Of a stretch of 64,000 nucleotides of DNA, positions 51,649 through 62,116 are shown piece by piece (the stretch's first letter is position 1; each line of letters starts with the position of its first letter). Source of the stretch: Microbispora oryzae (lineage in GTDB: Bacteria > Actinomycetota > Actinomycetes > Streptosporangiales > Streptosporangiaceae); NCBI RefSeq assembly GCF_017896165.1, contig NZ_JAFCNB010000002.1:496001-560000 (forward strand). The letters run 5' to 3'. The notes beneath the pieces are model-generated. The model was not told the origin of the DNA. It saw nothing but the letters and a program-made list of their open reading frames with translations, and ran no database searches. Both the position numbers and the translations under genes were made by a program.

Positions 51649-52491
51649 TCAGCCGTAGGCCCCGCTGCCGCAGGCCACCTGGCCGCCGATCATGGAGAAG
51701 ATCCCGAACAGCGCCATGATCTCGTGGTAGTCGTCCGTGGCGAACTCGGTGTGTCTCGGTCCCGTCAGCCTGACCCCCGGCACCACGGCGCAGGCCGACG
51801 CGATGGCCGTGGAGCTCCACTCGACCCCCAGCGTGTACGGCGGCGGCACCACGTAGGGCCGCAGACCGGCCAGGCGGCCGAGGGCCCGCGTGGCACCCTG
51901 GCGGAGCCGCCGGTGGGCGACGCTCGGCGGCAGCAGCTCCGCGGAGAACCGGTCGATGCCCTTCTTGACCGCGACGGTCTCGACGTCGCCGAGCAGGTCT
52001 CGCGCCTCCTCGCAGACGGCCTCGTCGCCGGCCACGAGCGCGACGGGCACGCCGAGCGAGCCGGCGAACCCCGCGACCAGCCTGGTCTCGCCGCAGATCT
52101 CACCGTTGAGGTAGACGTTGTGGATCTCCCGCCCCATCCACGTGTGGTTGAGCACGCCGTCCCGCACGCCCGCCCGCGCGTGGTAGCCGCCGAAACAGGC
52201 CGCCGCGAAGTCGGCGGTCAGGCCCTGCCCCATGCGGTACGGCTTGCCCGGCCCCCGCACCAGCGTCGCCCGTGAGTCGAGCAGGTCGATCCGGAGGTTC
52301 TTGGTCGAGCCGTGGGCGTCGTTGACCAGCACCGCCCGCGCGCCCGCGTCGAACGCGCCCTCGACGATCGCGTTGGCGTCGGCCGTCATCAGCTCGCAGC
52401 CGCGCTCGTATCCCCGGCCGCCCGCGTGCATCTCCTCGGGGTCGGTCAGCCCCGTGACGCCCTCCATGTCCATCGACAGGTAGATCTTCAT
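51649..52491 (-). CDS. M55-family D-aminopeptidase (DppA-like)
   Basis: A 280-aa zinc peptidase-fold protein. MKIYLSMDMEGVTGL supplies the Asp8/Glu10 metal ligands; VNDAHGSTKN, NHTWMGREIHNVYLNGEICGE and later residues complete the site, as in Bacillus DppA, a D-Ala-D-Ala aminopeptidase. Peptidoglycan peptide recycling is plausible but there is no dpp transporter nearby. The ATG 52491 follows GGGGGGAC. Confidence 0.9.
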   Translation of the reverse strand: MKIYLSMDMEGVTGLTDPEEMHAGGRGYERGCELMTADANAIVEGAFDAGARAVLVNDAHGSTKNLRIDLLDSRATLVRGPGKPYRMGQGLTADFAAACFGGYHARAGVRDGVLNHTWMGREIHNVYLNGEICGETRLVAGFAGSLGVPVALVAGDEAVCEEARDLLGDVETVAVKKGIDRFSAELLPPSVAHRRLRQGATRALGRLAGLRPYVVPPPYTLGVEWSSTAIASACAVVPGVRLTGPRHTEFATDDYHEIMALFGIFSMIGGQVACGSGAYG

Positions 52492-52549
52492 GCTGTCCCC
52501 CCGGTCGCCCGGCACACCCCTTCCCGGCCCCTCAGACCGATCGTGCCAC

Positions 52550-52822
52550 TTACGCGCCCCGGCCCCATCCCCGCGACGCGCCCGTGGGGTCCGTCGTACG
52601 GCGCAGCCGGTCGAGCTCGTCGCGCAGCGCCACGACCTCGCGGCGGAGCATCTGGATCTCCCACAGGGTGTCCTTGATGTCCTGCCGGTGACCGGCCTTG
52701 CCGACATACCGGGCGTCGAGCCGGGACCACAGAGCCCGGCGGAACCGGTCCCGGGCCAGAAGACGGACGACGAAGCGCATCATGAACGGCCACGATAGCC
52801 GTAATGGACGAATCCACGACAT
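52550..52822 (-). CDS. small coiled-coil protein of unknown function
   Basis: A 90-aa protein. A basic amphipathic N-terminus (FMMRFVVRLLARDRFRRALW) precedes a leucine-heptad helix DTLWEIQMLRREVVALRDEL. It is probably cytoplasmic, perhaps membrane-surface associated. Starts at ATG 52822, 52783 or 52780 are all possible; none has a clear ribosome site. No family recognised. Confidence 0.6.
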   Translation of the reverse strand: MSWIRPLRLSWPFMMRFVVRLLARDRFRRALWSRLDARYVGKAGHRQDIKDTLWEIQMLRREVVALRDELDRLRRTTDPTGASRGWGRGA

Positions 52823-52859
52823 TTCATGTCAGGACCCGCGACCACCGTTGACCAGGAGC

Positions 52860-53633
52860 TCAGCGCCCGGTGAACGTCGGGCGGCGCTTCTCGGCGAAGG
52901 CCGTCATGCCCTCCCGCGCGTCGTCGGTGGCGAACAGGCCGGCGAACTGCAGCCGCTCGATCTCCAGCCCCGTGTCGAGGTCGGTCTCCAGCCCCCGGTC
53001 CACGGCCTGCTTCGCCGCCCGGACGGCGGCGGCGGGGCCGCCGACGAAGGTGGCGGCGAGCTCAAGCGCCGCCGTGTAGACCTCCGGGTCGGGCACGACC
53101 TGGTCGGCCAGCCCGATCGCGAGCGCCTCGGCGGCCGTCACGTGCCGGCCCGTGAAGATCAGGTCCTTCGCCCGCGCCGGCCCCACGAGCCGGGGCAGGC
53201 GCTGCGTGCCGCCCGCCCCCGGGATGATCCCGAGCGTGATCTCCGGCTGCCCGAGCCGGGCGCTCTCGCCCGCGACCCGGAAGTCCGCGCACAGCGCCAG
53301 CTCGCAGCCGCCGCCGAGGGCGTACCCGGTGATCGCGGCGATGACCGGCTTGCCGATCCTGGCGACCGCGGTGAAGCAGTCCTGGAGAGTCCGGGAGTGG
53401 ACGGCCATGTCGGCGTACGACATGCCGGCCATCTCCTTGATGTCGGCTCCGGCGGCGAACACCCGCTCGCCGCCGTACAGGATGACGGCGTGCACCTCCG
53501 CGTCGGCGTCCACCAGGGCCGCCGCCTCGGCGATCTCCAGCTGCACCTGGCGGCTGAGCGCGTTCATCTTCGGCCGGTCGAGCCGGATCGTCGCGATGTG
53601 GTCCGCGATCTCCACGCTGACGAATTCACCCAT
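52860..53633 (-). CDS. enoyl-CoA hydratase/isomerase family protein
   Basis: A 257-aa crotonase-fold enzyme. GGERVFAAGADIKEM and ITGYALGGGCELALC form the oxyanion hole and first catalytic Glu; QPEITLGIIPGAGGTQRLPRLVG carries the second Glu. Both glutamates are present, consistent with true hydratase activity in fatty-acid beta-oxidation. GGAAGGA lies upstream of the ATG. It may feed electrons to the EtfAB encoded elsewhere in the window through acyl-CoA dehydrogenases. Confidence 0.93.
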   Translation of the reverse strand: MGEFVSVEIADHIATIRLDRPKMNALSRQVQLEIAEAAALVDADAEVHAVILYGGERVFAAGADIKEMAGMSYADMAVHSRTLQDCFTAVARIGKPVIAAITGYALGGGCELALCADFRVAGESARLGQPEITLGIIPGAGGTQRLPRLVGPARAKDLIFTGRHVTAAEALAIGLADQVVPDPEVYTAALELAATFVGGPAAAVRAAKQAVDRGLETDLDTGLEIERLQFAGLFATDDAREGMTAFAEKRRPTFTGR

Positions 53634-53705
53634 GACACCGTCGTCCTTCCCCTGGGCCGGTCGGTAACACCATAGGCGTGATCAAGGCGCGGACGAGGCC
53701 TGATC

Positions 53706-53750
53706 GGCGGCCGGGCGGAACAGGCGGCCGGGCGGAACAGCCCGGCCGCC
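53706..53750 (-). terminator. glgP terminator with duplicated arm
   Basis: GGCGGCCGGGC (53723-53733) pairs over 11 bp with 53740-53750 around GGAACA. The 17-mer GGCGGCCGGGCGGAACA is tandemly duplicated (53706-53722, 53723-53739), so either copy can form the hairpin's left arm. Confidence 0.65.
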
Positions 53751-53773
53751 GGTCGTTCCCGGCCCTCAGACGG

Positions 53774-56371
53774 TCAGCGCAGCGTGCCGTTGGTCATCCC
53801 GACCGGCTCCTCGGGCACGGCGATCAGCCCGAGCTCCGCCGGCGAGGCCATCAGCGGGTGGCTCGGAACGGCCCGGACCGTGTATCCGAAGGCCCCGGTG
53901 CGGTCGAGCGGCACCACGCCGGTGTAGTGGGCCCGGCCGTCGTCGTCGACGGAGTCGGCCTTCAGCGTCACATGGCTGGGGGCGATCAGCTCGTCCTGCG
54001 CGCCCACCCGGCCGTACGCCGCCTGGACCTGCAGATCCTCGGGCGACAGGTCGCCGAGCGCGATCGTGGCCCGCAGTTCGAGCCGGGCGCCGAGCTCGGG
54101 CGTGTCGCCGATCCCGGTGGCCTCCACGTGCTCCACCCGCACGCCCGGCCACGCCCTGGCGACCCGCAGCTTCCACGCGGCGAACAGCTTCGCGTTCTCG
54201 TAGCCGTCGCCCACGAGGGCCCGGGCGGAGCCGGCGGCCGGGGTGTAGAGCTGGACCACGTAGTCGTGCAGCATCCGGCCGGCGAGGACCTTGGGCCCGA
54301 GTGAGCTGAGCGTGTGCCTGACCATCTCCAGCCACCGCCGGGGCAGCCCGTCGGGCGCCCGGTCGTAGAACCGGTCGGCGACCTCGCGCTCGATCAGGTC
54401 GTAGAGGGCGTTCGCCTCCAGCTCGTCGCGGCGCCCGGGGTCGTCGACGCCGTCGGCGGTCGGGATCGCCCAGCCGTTGTTGCCGTCGTACCACTCGTCC
54501 CACCATCCGTCCCGGATGGAGAGGTTGAGGCCGCCGTTGAGTGCCGCCTTCATGCCGGACGTGCCGCACGCCTCCAGCGGGCGCAGCGGGTTGTTCATCC
54601 ACACGTCCGAGCCGGTGACCATGAGCCGGCCGAGCGCCATGTCGTAGTCGGGCAGGAAGACGATGCGGTGCCGGACGTCCTCGGAGTCGGCGAAGCGGAC
54701 GATCTGCTGGATGAACTTCTTGCCGCCCTCGTCGGCCGGATGGGCCTTGCCGGCGATCACGATCTGGACGGGCTTGTCCGGATCGAGCAGCAGCCTGCGC
54801 AGCCGGTCAGGGTCGGAGAGCATGAGGGTCAGCCGCTTGTACGACGGCACCCGGCGGGCGAAGCCGATCGTCAGGACATCGGGGTCGAGCGCCTCGTCCA
54901 CCCAGGTCAGCTCGGCGTCGCTGGCGCCGCGCTGCCGCCAGGACCGCTTCATCCGCTCGCGCGCCTCCTCCACGAGGCGGGTGCGGAGCTGGCCCCGGAT
55001 GCGCCAGATGTCGGCCTCCGACAGCTTCTGCACGCTGTCCCAGCCCTGGGCCATGTCGATCATCGAGCTCAGCTCGCCGCCGGCCAGCTCCATCATCTCG
55101 CGCCCCACCCAGGTGGGCGCGTGGACGCCGTTGGTGATGGACCCGATCGGCACCTCGTCCACGTCGAAGCCCGGCCACAGGCCCTGGAACATCTCCCGGC
55201 TGACCCGGCCGTGCAGCTCGGAGACCCCGTTGACGCGCTGGGCCAGGCGCATGCCCATGACGGCCATGTTGAAGACCGACGGGTCCTTGTCGGGACCGTC
55301 CGGCTCCGCCCCGAGCTCCAGGATGCGGTCGACCGCCACCGTGGGCCAGGCGTTGGAGCCGCCGAACTGCCGGGCGATCATGTCGATCGGGAACCTGTCG
55401 ATGCCCGCGGGCACCGGGGTGTGCGTCGTGAAGACGGTGCCGGCGCGGACGGCCTCCAGCGCCTCCTCGAACGACAGCCGCGCCTCGGTCAGCTCGCGGA
55501 TGCGCTCCAGGCCGAGGAAGCCCGCGTGGCCCTCGTTGGTGTGGAAGACCTCCGGCTCGGGGTGGCCGGTGATCCGGCAGTAGGCCCGGATGGCCCGGAC
55601 TCCGCCGATGCCGAGCAGCAGTTCCTGCACGAGCCGGTGGTCGCCGCCCCCGCCGTAGAGGCGGTCGGTCACGTCGCGGGCGGCCGCGTCGTTCTCGGCG
55701 ACGTCGGAGTCGAGCAGCAGCAGCGGGACCCGGCCGACCTGGGCCACCCAGACCTGGGCGTGCAAGGTCCGGGCGCCGGGCAGATTGATCCTGATCCGCG
55801 CGGGCGAGCCGTCCTCCTCCTTGAGGAGCGTCAGCGGCAGGCCCCCGGGGTCGAGCGAGGGGTAGTGCTCCAGCTGCCATCCCTCGGGCGACAGCGACTG
55901 GGTGAAGTAACCGTGGCGGTAGAGCAGGCCGACGCCCAGGATCGGCACGCCGAGGTCGCTCGCGGCCTTCAGGTGGTCGCCCGCGAGGATGCCCAGACCG
56001 CCGGAGTACTGCGGGAGCGCGGCGGCGATGCCGTATTCGGGGGAGAAGTAGCCGATCGCGGCGGGGGCGCCGTCGAGCGACTGGTACCACCGCGGCGCGG
56101 TCATGTACTCGCGCAGGTCGTCGGCGGCGTCGGCCAGCCTGCGGAGGAAACGCCGATCCTGCGCGAGCTCGCGCAGCCGCTCGGCCTCCACAGCGCCGAG
56201 CAGCGCGACCGGATCGTGGTCGACACGCTCCCAGACCTCGGGGTCCACCTCGGCGAACAGGTCCATCGTCTCCGGGTGCCACGACCACCGGAGATTCTGG
56301 ACCAGCTCCCCGAGTGGTGCGAGCTGGGGCGGAAGAACGGTTCGGACGGTGAACCTGCGGATAGCTCTCAC
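53774..56371 (-). CDS. glgP: alpha-glucan (glycogen/maltodextrin) phosphorylase
   Basis: GlgP releases glucose-1-phosphate from alpha-1,4-glucans. The 865-aa protein is the actinobacterial GT35 type, with a ~100-residue N-terminal DUF3417-type region (LAPLGELVQNLRWSWHPET). It has QYSGGLGILAGDHLKAASDLG, HTNEGHAGFLGLERI, and the PLP lysine in EACGTSGMKAALNGGLN. The start is GTG 56371 with a weak site. It is divergent from glgE, so synthesis and breakdown genes share a control region. Confidence 0.95.
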   Translation of the reverse strand: MRAIRRFTVRTVLPPQLAPLGELVQNLRWSWHPETMDLFAEVDPEVWERVDHDPVALLGAVEAERLRELAQDRRFLRRLADAADDLREYMTAPRWYQSLDGAPAAIGYFSPEYGIAAALPQYSGGLGILAGDHLKAASDLGVPILGVGLLYRHGYFTQSLSPEGWQLEHYPSLDPGGLPLTLLKEEDGSPARIRINLPGARTLHAQVWVAQVGRVPLLLLDSDVAENDAAARDVTDRLYGGGGDHRLVQELLLGIGGVRAIRAYCRITGHPEPEVFHTNEGHAGFLGLERIRELTEARLSFEEALEAVRAGTVFTTHTPVPAGIDRFPIDMIARQFGGSNAWPTVAVDRILELGAEPDGPDKDPSVFNMAVMGMRLAQRVNGVSELHGRVSREMFQGLWPGFDVDEVPIGSITNGVHAPTWVGREMMELAGGELSSMIDMAQGWDSVQKLSEADIWRIRGQLRTRLVEEARERMKRSWRQRGASDAELTWVDEALDPDVLTIGFARRVPSYKRLTLMLSDPDRLRRLLLDPDKPVQIVIAGKAHPADEGGKKFIQQIVRFADSEDVRHRIVFLPDYDMALGRLMVTGSDVWMNNPLRPLEACGTSGMKAALNGGLNLSIRDGWWDEWYDGNNGWAIPTADGVDDPGRRDELEANALYDLIEREVADRFYDRAPDGLPRRWLEMVRHTLSSLGPKVLAGRMLHDYVVQLYTPAAGSARALVGDGYENAKLFAAWKLRVARAWPGVRVEHVEATGIGDTPELGARLELRATIALGDLSPEDLQVQAAYGRVGAQDELIAPSHVTLKADSVDDDGRAHYTGVVPLDRTGAFGYTVRAVPSHPLMASPAELGLIAVPEEPVGMTNGTLR

Positions 56372-56481
56372 GAGGCCAGACCCTAGTTACTCAGCGCCAC
56401 GACGCGCGACCGAAACACTCTTGAACACTCTCGTCCCTCCTGGGCACGTCCACCGATCGATGATCCTTCCGGATCCCGCAT

Positions 56482-56664
56482 AAGCGCTTTCACCTCCAGC
56501 AAACCGGCTCAAACCTCACAAAACTACCCTGCCCGCGGTGATGCGGAGGGCAAGCCATGGGCCCGCGCCCGCAATGATCGATCTCCCCGGGCGGACACGC
56601 CAAACACACCTGGCGCACTTTCATTGGCAGGGGTAAGCGTGGACTATTGGGGCAACCCCAGTAG
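56482..56664. promoter_or_regulatory. glgP-glgE divergent control region
   Basis: The 56372-56807 gap contains no gene. Two palindromes stand out: AAGCGCTT (56482-56489), a LacI-type operator core, and TGGGG-CAA-CCCCA (56648-56660), extended by CTA/TAG arms to 56644-56664. Both could be operators for the divergent promoters; the regulators are unknown. Confidence 0.4.
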
Positions 56665-56807
56665 TGACACGAGCGGACCCTCGCCGGTCCTCCCTTGTGC
56701 TCCCGCCTGAGCAGGATCCGCAGTACCGAACAGCCGTGTGAACACGCAAAGATCAGTGTGCTGGCCCCGCGAACCCGGTCGCACCCGGTGTGCCGACCCC
56801 GAGTTGA

Positions 56808-58853
56808 GTGACGATGATCGGACGAATTCCCATACAGGACATCCATCCCCTTGTCGACTGCGGGCAGTGGCCCGCGAGGGCGGCGGCGGGCGAGACCTTC
56901 GAGATCAGCGCCACCGTGTTCCGGGAGGGACACGACGCGGTGGCCGCCGGGGTGGTGCTCGTCGACCCGGCCGGAGCGCCCGGGCGCCTGCTGCCCATGC
57001 GGGAGATCGCCCCCGGCACCGACCGGTGGAGCGTCGAGGTGTCGCTGCCCGCCGAGGGCACGTGGCACTTCCGGGTCGAGGCGTGGGGTGATCCGATCGC
57101 CACGTGGCTGCACGACGCCGAGATCAAGATCCCCCGCGGCATCGACGCCGACCTGATGTGCGAGGAGGGCGCCCGGCTGTTCGACCGCGCCGCGAAGGCG
57201 GTGCGGGCCGCGGACTGCCCGGCGGACGAGGGCGCCTGCGGCCACCGGGCGGCGCTGCAGGCCGTCGCCGCACGCCTGCGGGACGAGAACATCGACCCCC
57301 GGGCCCGCTTCGCCGTCGCGCGACTCCCGGAGACCACCGCCCTGGTCTCCGCGCATCCCCTGCGCGACCTGCTCACCCGCTCCGCGCGGCAGCAGGTCGT
57401 GGTCGACCGGCGCCGGGCCCTGTTCGGCTCCTGGTACGAGTTCTTCCCCCGCTCGGAAGGGGCGGAGGTCCAGGAGGGCGTCGGCGCCAAGTCCGGAAAT
57501 TTCCGGACTGCTGCGCAGCGCCTGCCCGCCATCGCCCAGATGGGCTTCGACGTGGTCTACCTGCCCCCGATCCACCCGATCGGGACGCAGTTCCGCAAGG
57601 GCCGCAACAACACGCTGACGCCCGACCAGGACGACCCGGGGTCCCCGTGGGCCATCGGCTCGGAGGAGGGCGGCCACGACGCGATCCACCCCGATCTGGG
57701 GACCCTCGATGACTTCGACGCGTTCGTGGCGCGTGCCCGCGAGCTGGGCATGGAGGTGGCCCTCGACCTCGCGCTGCAGTGCTCCCCCGATCACCCGTGG
57801 GTGAAGGAGCACCCCGAGTGGTTCAACATCCGGGCCGACGGCACGATCGCGTACGCCGAGAACCCGCCCAAGAAATACCAGGACATCTACCCGCTCAACT
57901 TCGACAAGGACCCCGAAGGGCTCTACCGGGAGATCAGCCGGGTCGTCCGGCACTGGATGGACCACGGGGTGCGGATCTTCCGGGTGGACAACCCGCACAC
58001 CAAGCCGGTGCGGTTCTGGGAGCGGCTGATCGGCGACATCGCCGCCACCGACCCCGACGTGCTGTTCCTGGCCGAGGCGTTCACCCGGCCCGCGATGCTC
58101 CAGGCACTGGCCAAGATCGGCTTCCACCAGTCGTACACCTACTTCACCTGGCGGAACTCCAAGGCCGAGGTGGAGGAGTATCTCACCGAGCTGTCCCGGG
58201 AGACCTCCCACTTCCTGCGGCCGAACCTCTTCGTCAACACGCCCGACATCCTGCACGAGTATCTGCAGCACGGGGGGGTGCCGGCGTTCAAGATCCGCGC
58301 CGTGCTCGCCGCCCTGATGGCACCGACCTGGGGCGTTTACTCGGGGTACGAGCTGGCCGAGAACGTGCCGGTCCGGCCGGGCAGCGAGGAGTACCTCGAT
58401 AGCGAGAAATACCAGTACAGGCCGCGTGACTGGGCCGCCGCGGAGAGTGAGGGCCGGAGCCTGGCCCCCTTCATCACGCATCTCAATTTGTTGCGAAGAG
58501 CCCACCCGGCGCTCCAGGAATTGCGTAACCTACGGTTTCACAACGTCGACCAGCCGGATTTGATCTGCTTCTCGAAGCGGCTGCCCGGTGCCTACGACAC
58601 GGCCTCACGACGGCACGGCCTAGGCGATGTCGTGCTGGCCGTCGTCAATCTTGATCCGCACAACACTCACGAGGCGACGGTCCGGCTGGACATGCCCGCC
58701 CTCGGTCTCGACTGGCAAGCCGAGTTCGTCGTGGACGACCAACTGTCGGGCGAGTCGTACCGCTGGGGGCAGGCCAACTACGTTCGCCTCGATCCGCACA
58801 TCAATCCCGCACACGTATTCACGCTCCGCCACGGGTCAGCGCACCGCCCGTGA
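56808..58853 (+). CDS. glgE: alpha-1,4-glucan:maltose-1-phosphate maltosyltransferase
   Basis: GlgE (GH13_3) transfers maltosyl units from maltose-1-phosphate to glucan ends. The 681-aa protein has the N-terminal domain N ([19 protein letters not shown]), a helical insert, and the catalytic barrel with [11 protein letters not shown], the nucleophile region [15 protein letters not shown] and [11 protein letters not shown]. The GTG 56808 (ATG 56814 is the alternative) lacks a strong ribosome site. It heads the glgE-treS-mak-glgB unit; treS follows after 31 nt. Confidence 0.96.
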   Translation: MTMIGRIPIQDIHPLVDCGQWPARAAAGETFEISATVFREGHDAVAAGVVLVDPAGAPGRLLPMREIAPGTDRWSVEVSLPAEGTWHFRVEAWGDPIATWLHDAEIKIPRGIDADLMCEEGARLFDRAAKAVRAADCPADEGACGHRAALQAVAARLRDENIDPRARFAVARLPETTALVSAHPLRDLLTRSARQQVVVDRRRALFGSWYEFFPRSEGAEVQEGVGAKSGNFRTAAQRLPAIAQMGFDVVYLPPIHPIGTQFRKGRNNTLTPDQDDPGSPWAIGSEEGGHDAIHPDLGTLDDFDAFVARARELGMEVALDLALQCSPDHPWVKEHPEWFNIRADGTIAYAENPPKKYQDIYPLNFDKDPEGLYREISRVVRHWMDHGVRIFRVDNPHTKPVRFWERLIGDIAATDPDVLFLAEAFTRPAMLQALAKIGFHQSYTYFTWRNSKAEVEEYLTELSRETSHFLRPNLFVNTPDILHEYLQHGGVPAFKIRAVLAALMAPTWGVYSGYELAENVPVRPGSEEYLDSEKYQYRPRDWAAAESEGRSLAPFITHLNLLRRAHPALQELRNLRFHNVDQPDLICFSKRLPGAYDTASRRHGLGDVVLAVVNLDPHNTHEATVRLDMPALGLDWQAEFVVDDQLSGESYRWGQANYVRLDPHINPAHVFTLRHGSAHRP

Positions 58854-58884
58854 GCGCAGCTCCGCACACCCGGGGAGTCCACAG

Positions 58885-60621
58885 GTGAGCTCGACGCCGC
58901 AGCCCAGCCACATCCAGCCCATCCCGAACACCTTCACGCACGAGAAGCCGCGGGACCAGTACTGGTACAAGCGGGCCGTCTTCTACGAGGTGCTGATCCG
59001 TGGCTTCGCCGACTCCAACGGCGACGGCACCGGCGACATCCGTGGCCTCATCGACAAGCTCGACTACGTCCAGTGGCTGGGGGTCGACTGTCTCTGGCTG
59101 CTGCCCCTGTACGAGTCCCCTCTCCGGGACGGCGGATACGACATATCCGACTTCATGAAGATCCTCCCGGAGTTCGGCGACCTGGGGGACTTCGTGAGGT
59201 TGGTCGAGGAGGCGCACAAGCGGGGCATCCGCGTGATCGCCGACCTGGTCATGAACCACACCAGCGACCAGCACCCCTGGTTCCAGGCCTCGCGGAGCGA
59301 CCCCGACGGCCCGTACGGCGACTTCTACGTCTGGAGCGACACCGACGAGAAGTACACCGACGCCCGGATCATCTTCGTCGACACCGAGTCGTCCAACTGG
59401 ACCTATGACCCGGTTCGGGGGCAGTACTACTGGCACCGCTTCTTCCACCACCAGCCGGACCTCAACTACGAGAACCCGGCCGTGCGGGAGGCGATGCTGG
59501 AGGTGCTGCGCTTCTGGCTCGACCTCGGCATCGACGGCTTCCGCATGGACGCCATCCCGTACCTGTTCGAGCAGGAGGACACCAACTGCGAGAACCTGCC
59601 GAGGACCCACGAGTACCTGAAGCGGGTCCGGGCCGAGGTCGACCGCCTCTACCCGGACCGGGTGCTGCTGGCCGAGGCGAACCAGTGGCCCGCCGACGTG
59701 GTCGAGTACTTCGGCGACCCCGTCACCGGCGGCGACGAGTGCCACATGGCCTTCCACTTCCCGCTCATGCCGCGCATCTTCATGGCGGTCCGCCGGGAGT
59801 CGCGCTACCCGATCTCCGAGATCCTGGCCCAGACCCCCAAGATCCCGGAGAACTGCCAGTGGGGCATCTTCCTGCGCAACCACGACGAGCTGACCCTTGA
59901 GATGGTCACCGACGAAGAGCGCGACTACATGTACTCCGAGTACGCCAAGGACCCCCGGATGCGTGCCAACGTGGGCATCCGCCGCCGCCTCGCCCCGCTG
60001 CTCGACAACGACAGGAACCAGATCGAGCTGTTCACCGCGCTGCTGCTCAGCCTGCCCGGCTCTCCCGTCCTCTACTACGGCGACGAGATCGGCATGGGTG
60101 ACAACATCTGGCTCGGCGACCGGGACGGCGTCCGGACTCCCATGCAGTGGATGCCCGACCGCAACGCTGGCTTCTCCTCCTGCGACCCCGGCCGCCTCTA
60201 CCTGCCAGTGATCATGGACCCGATCTACGGCTACCAGGCGATCAACGTCGAGGCGCAGCAGAAGAGCGCGGGCTCCCTGCTCCACTTCACCAAGCGGATG
60301 ATCGAGATCCGCAAGCGCCACCCGGTGTTCGGGCTCGGCGACTTCACCGAGCTCAACTCCTCCAACCCCAGCGTCCTCGCGTTCGTCCGGGAGCTGGGCG
60401 ACGACCGCGTCCTGTGCGTCAACAACCTGTCGCGCTTCCCCCAGCCGGTGGAGCTCGACCTGCGCAGGTTCGAGGGATCGACGCCGGTGGAGTGCATGGG
60501 CGGAGTTCCCTTCCCGGCGATCGGCGAGCTTCCGTATCTTTTGACGCTCCCCGGGCATGGGTTCTACTGGTTCACCTTGCCCGTCACGCACAGCAGGACG
60601 GCCGGCACGAAGGAGGAGTAA
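58885..60621 (+). CDS. treS: trehalose synthase (maltose alpha-D-glucosyltransferase)
   Basis: TreS interconverts maltose and trehalose. The 578-aa GH13_16 protein has [22 protein letters not shown], the nucleophile in [17 protein letters not shown], the acid Glu in [10 protein letters not shown] and the His-Asp of [11 protein letters not shown]. The GTG 58885 follows GGGGAG. Unlike some actinobacterial homologues it is not fused to maltokinase, but the mak coding frame begins across its TAA stop in the -1 frame. Confidence 0.96.
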   Translation: MSSTPQPSHIQPIPNTFTHEKPRDQYWYKRAVFYEVLIRGFADSNGDGTGDIRGLIDKLDYVQWLGVDCLWLLPLYESPLRDGGYDISDFMKILPEFGDLGDFVRLVEEAHKRGIRVIADLVMNHTSDQHPWFQASRSDPDGPYGDFYVWSDTDEKYTDARIIFVDTESSNWTYDPVRGQYYWHRFFHHQPDLNYENPAVREAMLEVLRFWLDLGIDGFRMDAIPYLFEQEDTNCENLPRTHEYLKRVRAEVDRLYPDRVLLAEANQWPADVVEYFGDPVTGGDECHMAFHFPLMPRIFMAVRRESRYPISEILAQTPKIPENCQWGIFLRNHDELTLEMVTDEERDYMYSEYAKDPRMRANVGIRRRLAPLLDNDRNQIELFTALLLSLPGSPVLYYGDEIGMGDNIWLGDRDGVRTPMQWMPDRNAGFSSCDPGRLYLPVIMDPIYGYQAINVEAQQKSAGSLLHFTKRMIEIRKRHPVFGLGDFTELNSSNPSVLAFVRELGDDRVLCVNNLSRFPQPVELDLRRFEGSTPVECMGGVPFPAIGELPYLLTLPGHGFYWFTLPVTHSRTAGTKEE

Positions 60622-61976
60622 TCACTTCACTTCACGGGCTCCTCGCCGGCTGGATCACCGGACAGCGGTGGTTCGCCGGCAAGGGCCGCGCCATCGATGA
60701 CCTGTCCGTCGAGACCCTGACCGAGATCGTCGCGGGAGATCCGGGGCTGGTCCACCTGATCGTGTCCGTACGACAGGAGGAGCGCAGGACGCGCTACCAG
60801 ATCCTGGCCGGCCTCCGCGACCACCTGCCCGACCGGCTGAAACACGTCGGCATCGGGACCTGTGAGTGGGGCGGCCGCGAGCGCCACGTCTACGACGCCA
60901 TGCACGACGCGTCGCTGACCGAGCACCTGCTGCGCGGGATGGACGCCGACCGGCGGGTGAACGGCGTCGCCTTCCACCGCGTCGCGGGGGTGTCCATCGA
61001 CACCACGCAGCGGAGCCTGGTGCTCACGGCCGAGCAGTCGAACACCTCGCTCGTCTACGGCGACGCGTACATCCTCAAGCTCTTCCGGCAGCTCAACGCG
61101 GGCGTCAATCCGGAGCTGGAGATCATCACGGCGCTGGCCGGGGCGGGGTCGGCCCACGTGGCCCGGCCGTACGGCTGGATCGAGACCGGACTCGACGGCG
61201 AGCCGACCACGCTGGCGATCATGCAGGAGTACCTGCCGAACGCCAACGACGGCTGGACCATGGCGCTGACCAGCGTCAGGGACCTGTACGCCTGCCCGGA
61301 CGCCATGCCGGCCGAGGATGCGGGCGGCGACTTCGCCGCGGAGGCCGGCCGCCTCGGCCAGGCCACCGCCCAGGTCCACCGCGAGCTGGCGGAGTCGTTC
61401 CCCACCGGGGTCGTCGAACCGCCGGAGATCAAGCGGATGACCGAGCGGTTCCGCCGCCGCCTCGACCGGGCGGTGGCCGAGGTGCCGCCGCTCGCCCGGC
61501 ACGCGGAGGTCGCCGCCCGGGCGTACGACCGGATGGCCGACCTCGAGCACGAGATCACGGTCCAGCGGGTGCACGGCGACTATCACCTCGGCCAGGTCAT
61601 GCGGACCACGGGCGACTGGGTGGTGCTCGACTTCGAGGGCGAGCCGGGGCAGCCGCTCGCGGAGCGCCGGGCGCTCGACTCGCCGCTGCGCGACGTGGCC
61701 GGCATGCTCCGGTCGTTCGACTACGCGGCCCGGCACCTGCTGGCCGACCGGCCCGGCGCCGAACGGCTGGAAGGCCGGGCCCGGGAGTGGGCGGCCCGCA
61801 ACAAGGCGGCGTTCCTGGCGGGCTACTCCGAGGGCGGCGGCCACATCCGGGGCGCGGACGCGGTCCTGCTGCGCGCCCTGGAGCTGAGCAAGGCCGTCTA
61901 CGAGGTGGTCTACGAGGCCCGCAACCGGCCCTCGTGGCTGCCGATCCCCCTCGCCGCCTTCGGCGACGAGGGCTGA
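60621..61976 (+). CDS. mak: maltokinase; start codon non-canonical or frameshifted
   Basis: Mak (Pep2) phosphorylates maltose to maltose-1-phosphate for GlgE. The protein, 451 aa from this position, has the family N-terminus LLAGWITGQRWFAGKGR, then YGDAYILKLFRQLNAGVNPELEI, the catalytic VHGDYHLGQVM and VVLDFEGEPGQPL. No ATG, GTG or TTG is available upstream of the conserved N-terminus in this frame. The closest rare start is ATC 60621, overlapping the treS TAA, just after AAGGAGGAG. A -1 frameshift from treS would give a TreS-Mak fusion instead. Function is clear; the start is not. Confidence 0.88.
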   Translation: MTSLHGLLAGWITGQRWFAGKGRAIDDLSVETLTEIVAGDPGLVHLIVSVRQEERRTRYQILAGLRDHLPDRLKHVGIGTCEWGGRERHVYDAMHDASLTEHLLRGMDADRRVNGVAFHRVAGVSIDTTQRSLVLTAEQSNTSLVYGDAYILKLFRQLNAGVNPELEIITALAGAGSAHVARPYGWIETGLDGEPTTLAIMQEYLPNANDGWTMALTSVRDLYACPDAMPAEDAGGDFAAEAGRLGQATAQVHRELAESFPTGVVEPPEIKRMTERFRRRLDRAVAEVPPLARHAEVAARAYDRMADLEHEITVQRVHGDYHLGQVMRTTGDWVVLDFEGEPGQPLAERRALDSPLRDVAGMLRSFDYAARHLLADRPGAERLEGRAREWAARNKAAFLAGYSEGGGHIRGADAVLLRALELSKAVYEVVYEARNRPSWLPIPLAAFGDEG

Positions 61977-61989
61977 CGACCCAGCGGGG

Positions 61990-62017
61990 GCGCCGGGACA
62001 CGAGGGTGTTCCGGCGC
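61990..62017 (+). terminator. hairpin between mak and glgB
   Basis: GCGCCGG plus GACA pairs with TGTT plus CCGGCGC around a 6-nt loop (one G-U pair). There is no U-tract; it may be a partial terminator or processing site before glgB. Confidence 0.4.
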
Positions 62018-62116
62018 TCATCGCGTCTTCGGGGGTGACGCCGCCGGGTTCCGGGGCATTGTCCTGTCGGACGGGTTCTGTTGGGTTGTGGGATGGTTCT
62101 AGGGCAGGGTTGGAAA

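Noticed and set aside
54314..56386. 690-codon plus-strand frame opposite glgP
   Set aside because: Low-complexity shadow; glgP carries the PLP lysine and all family motifs on the other strand.
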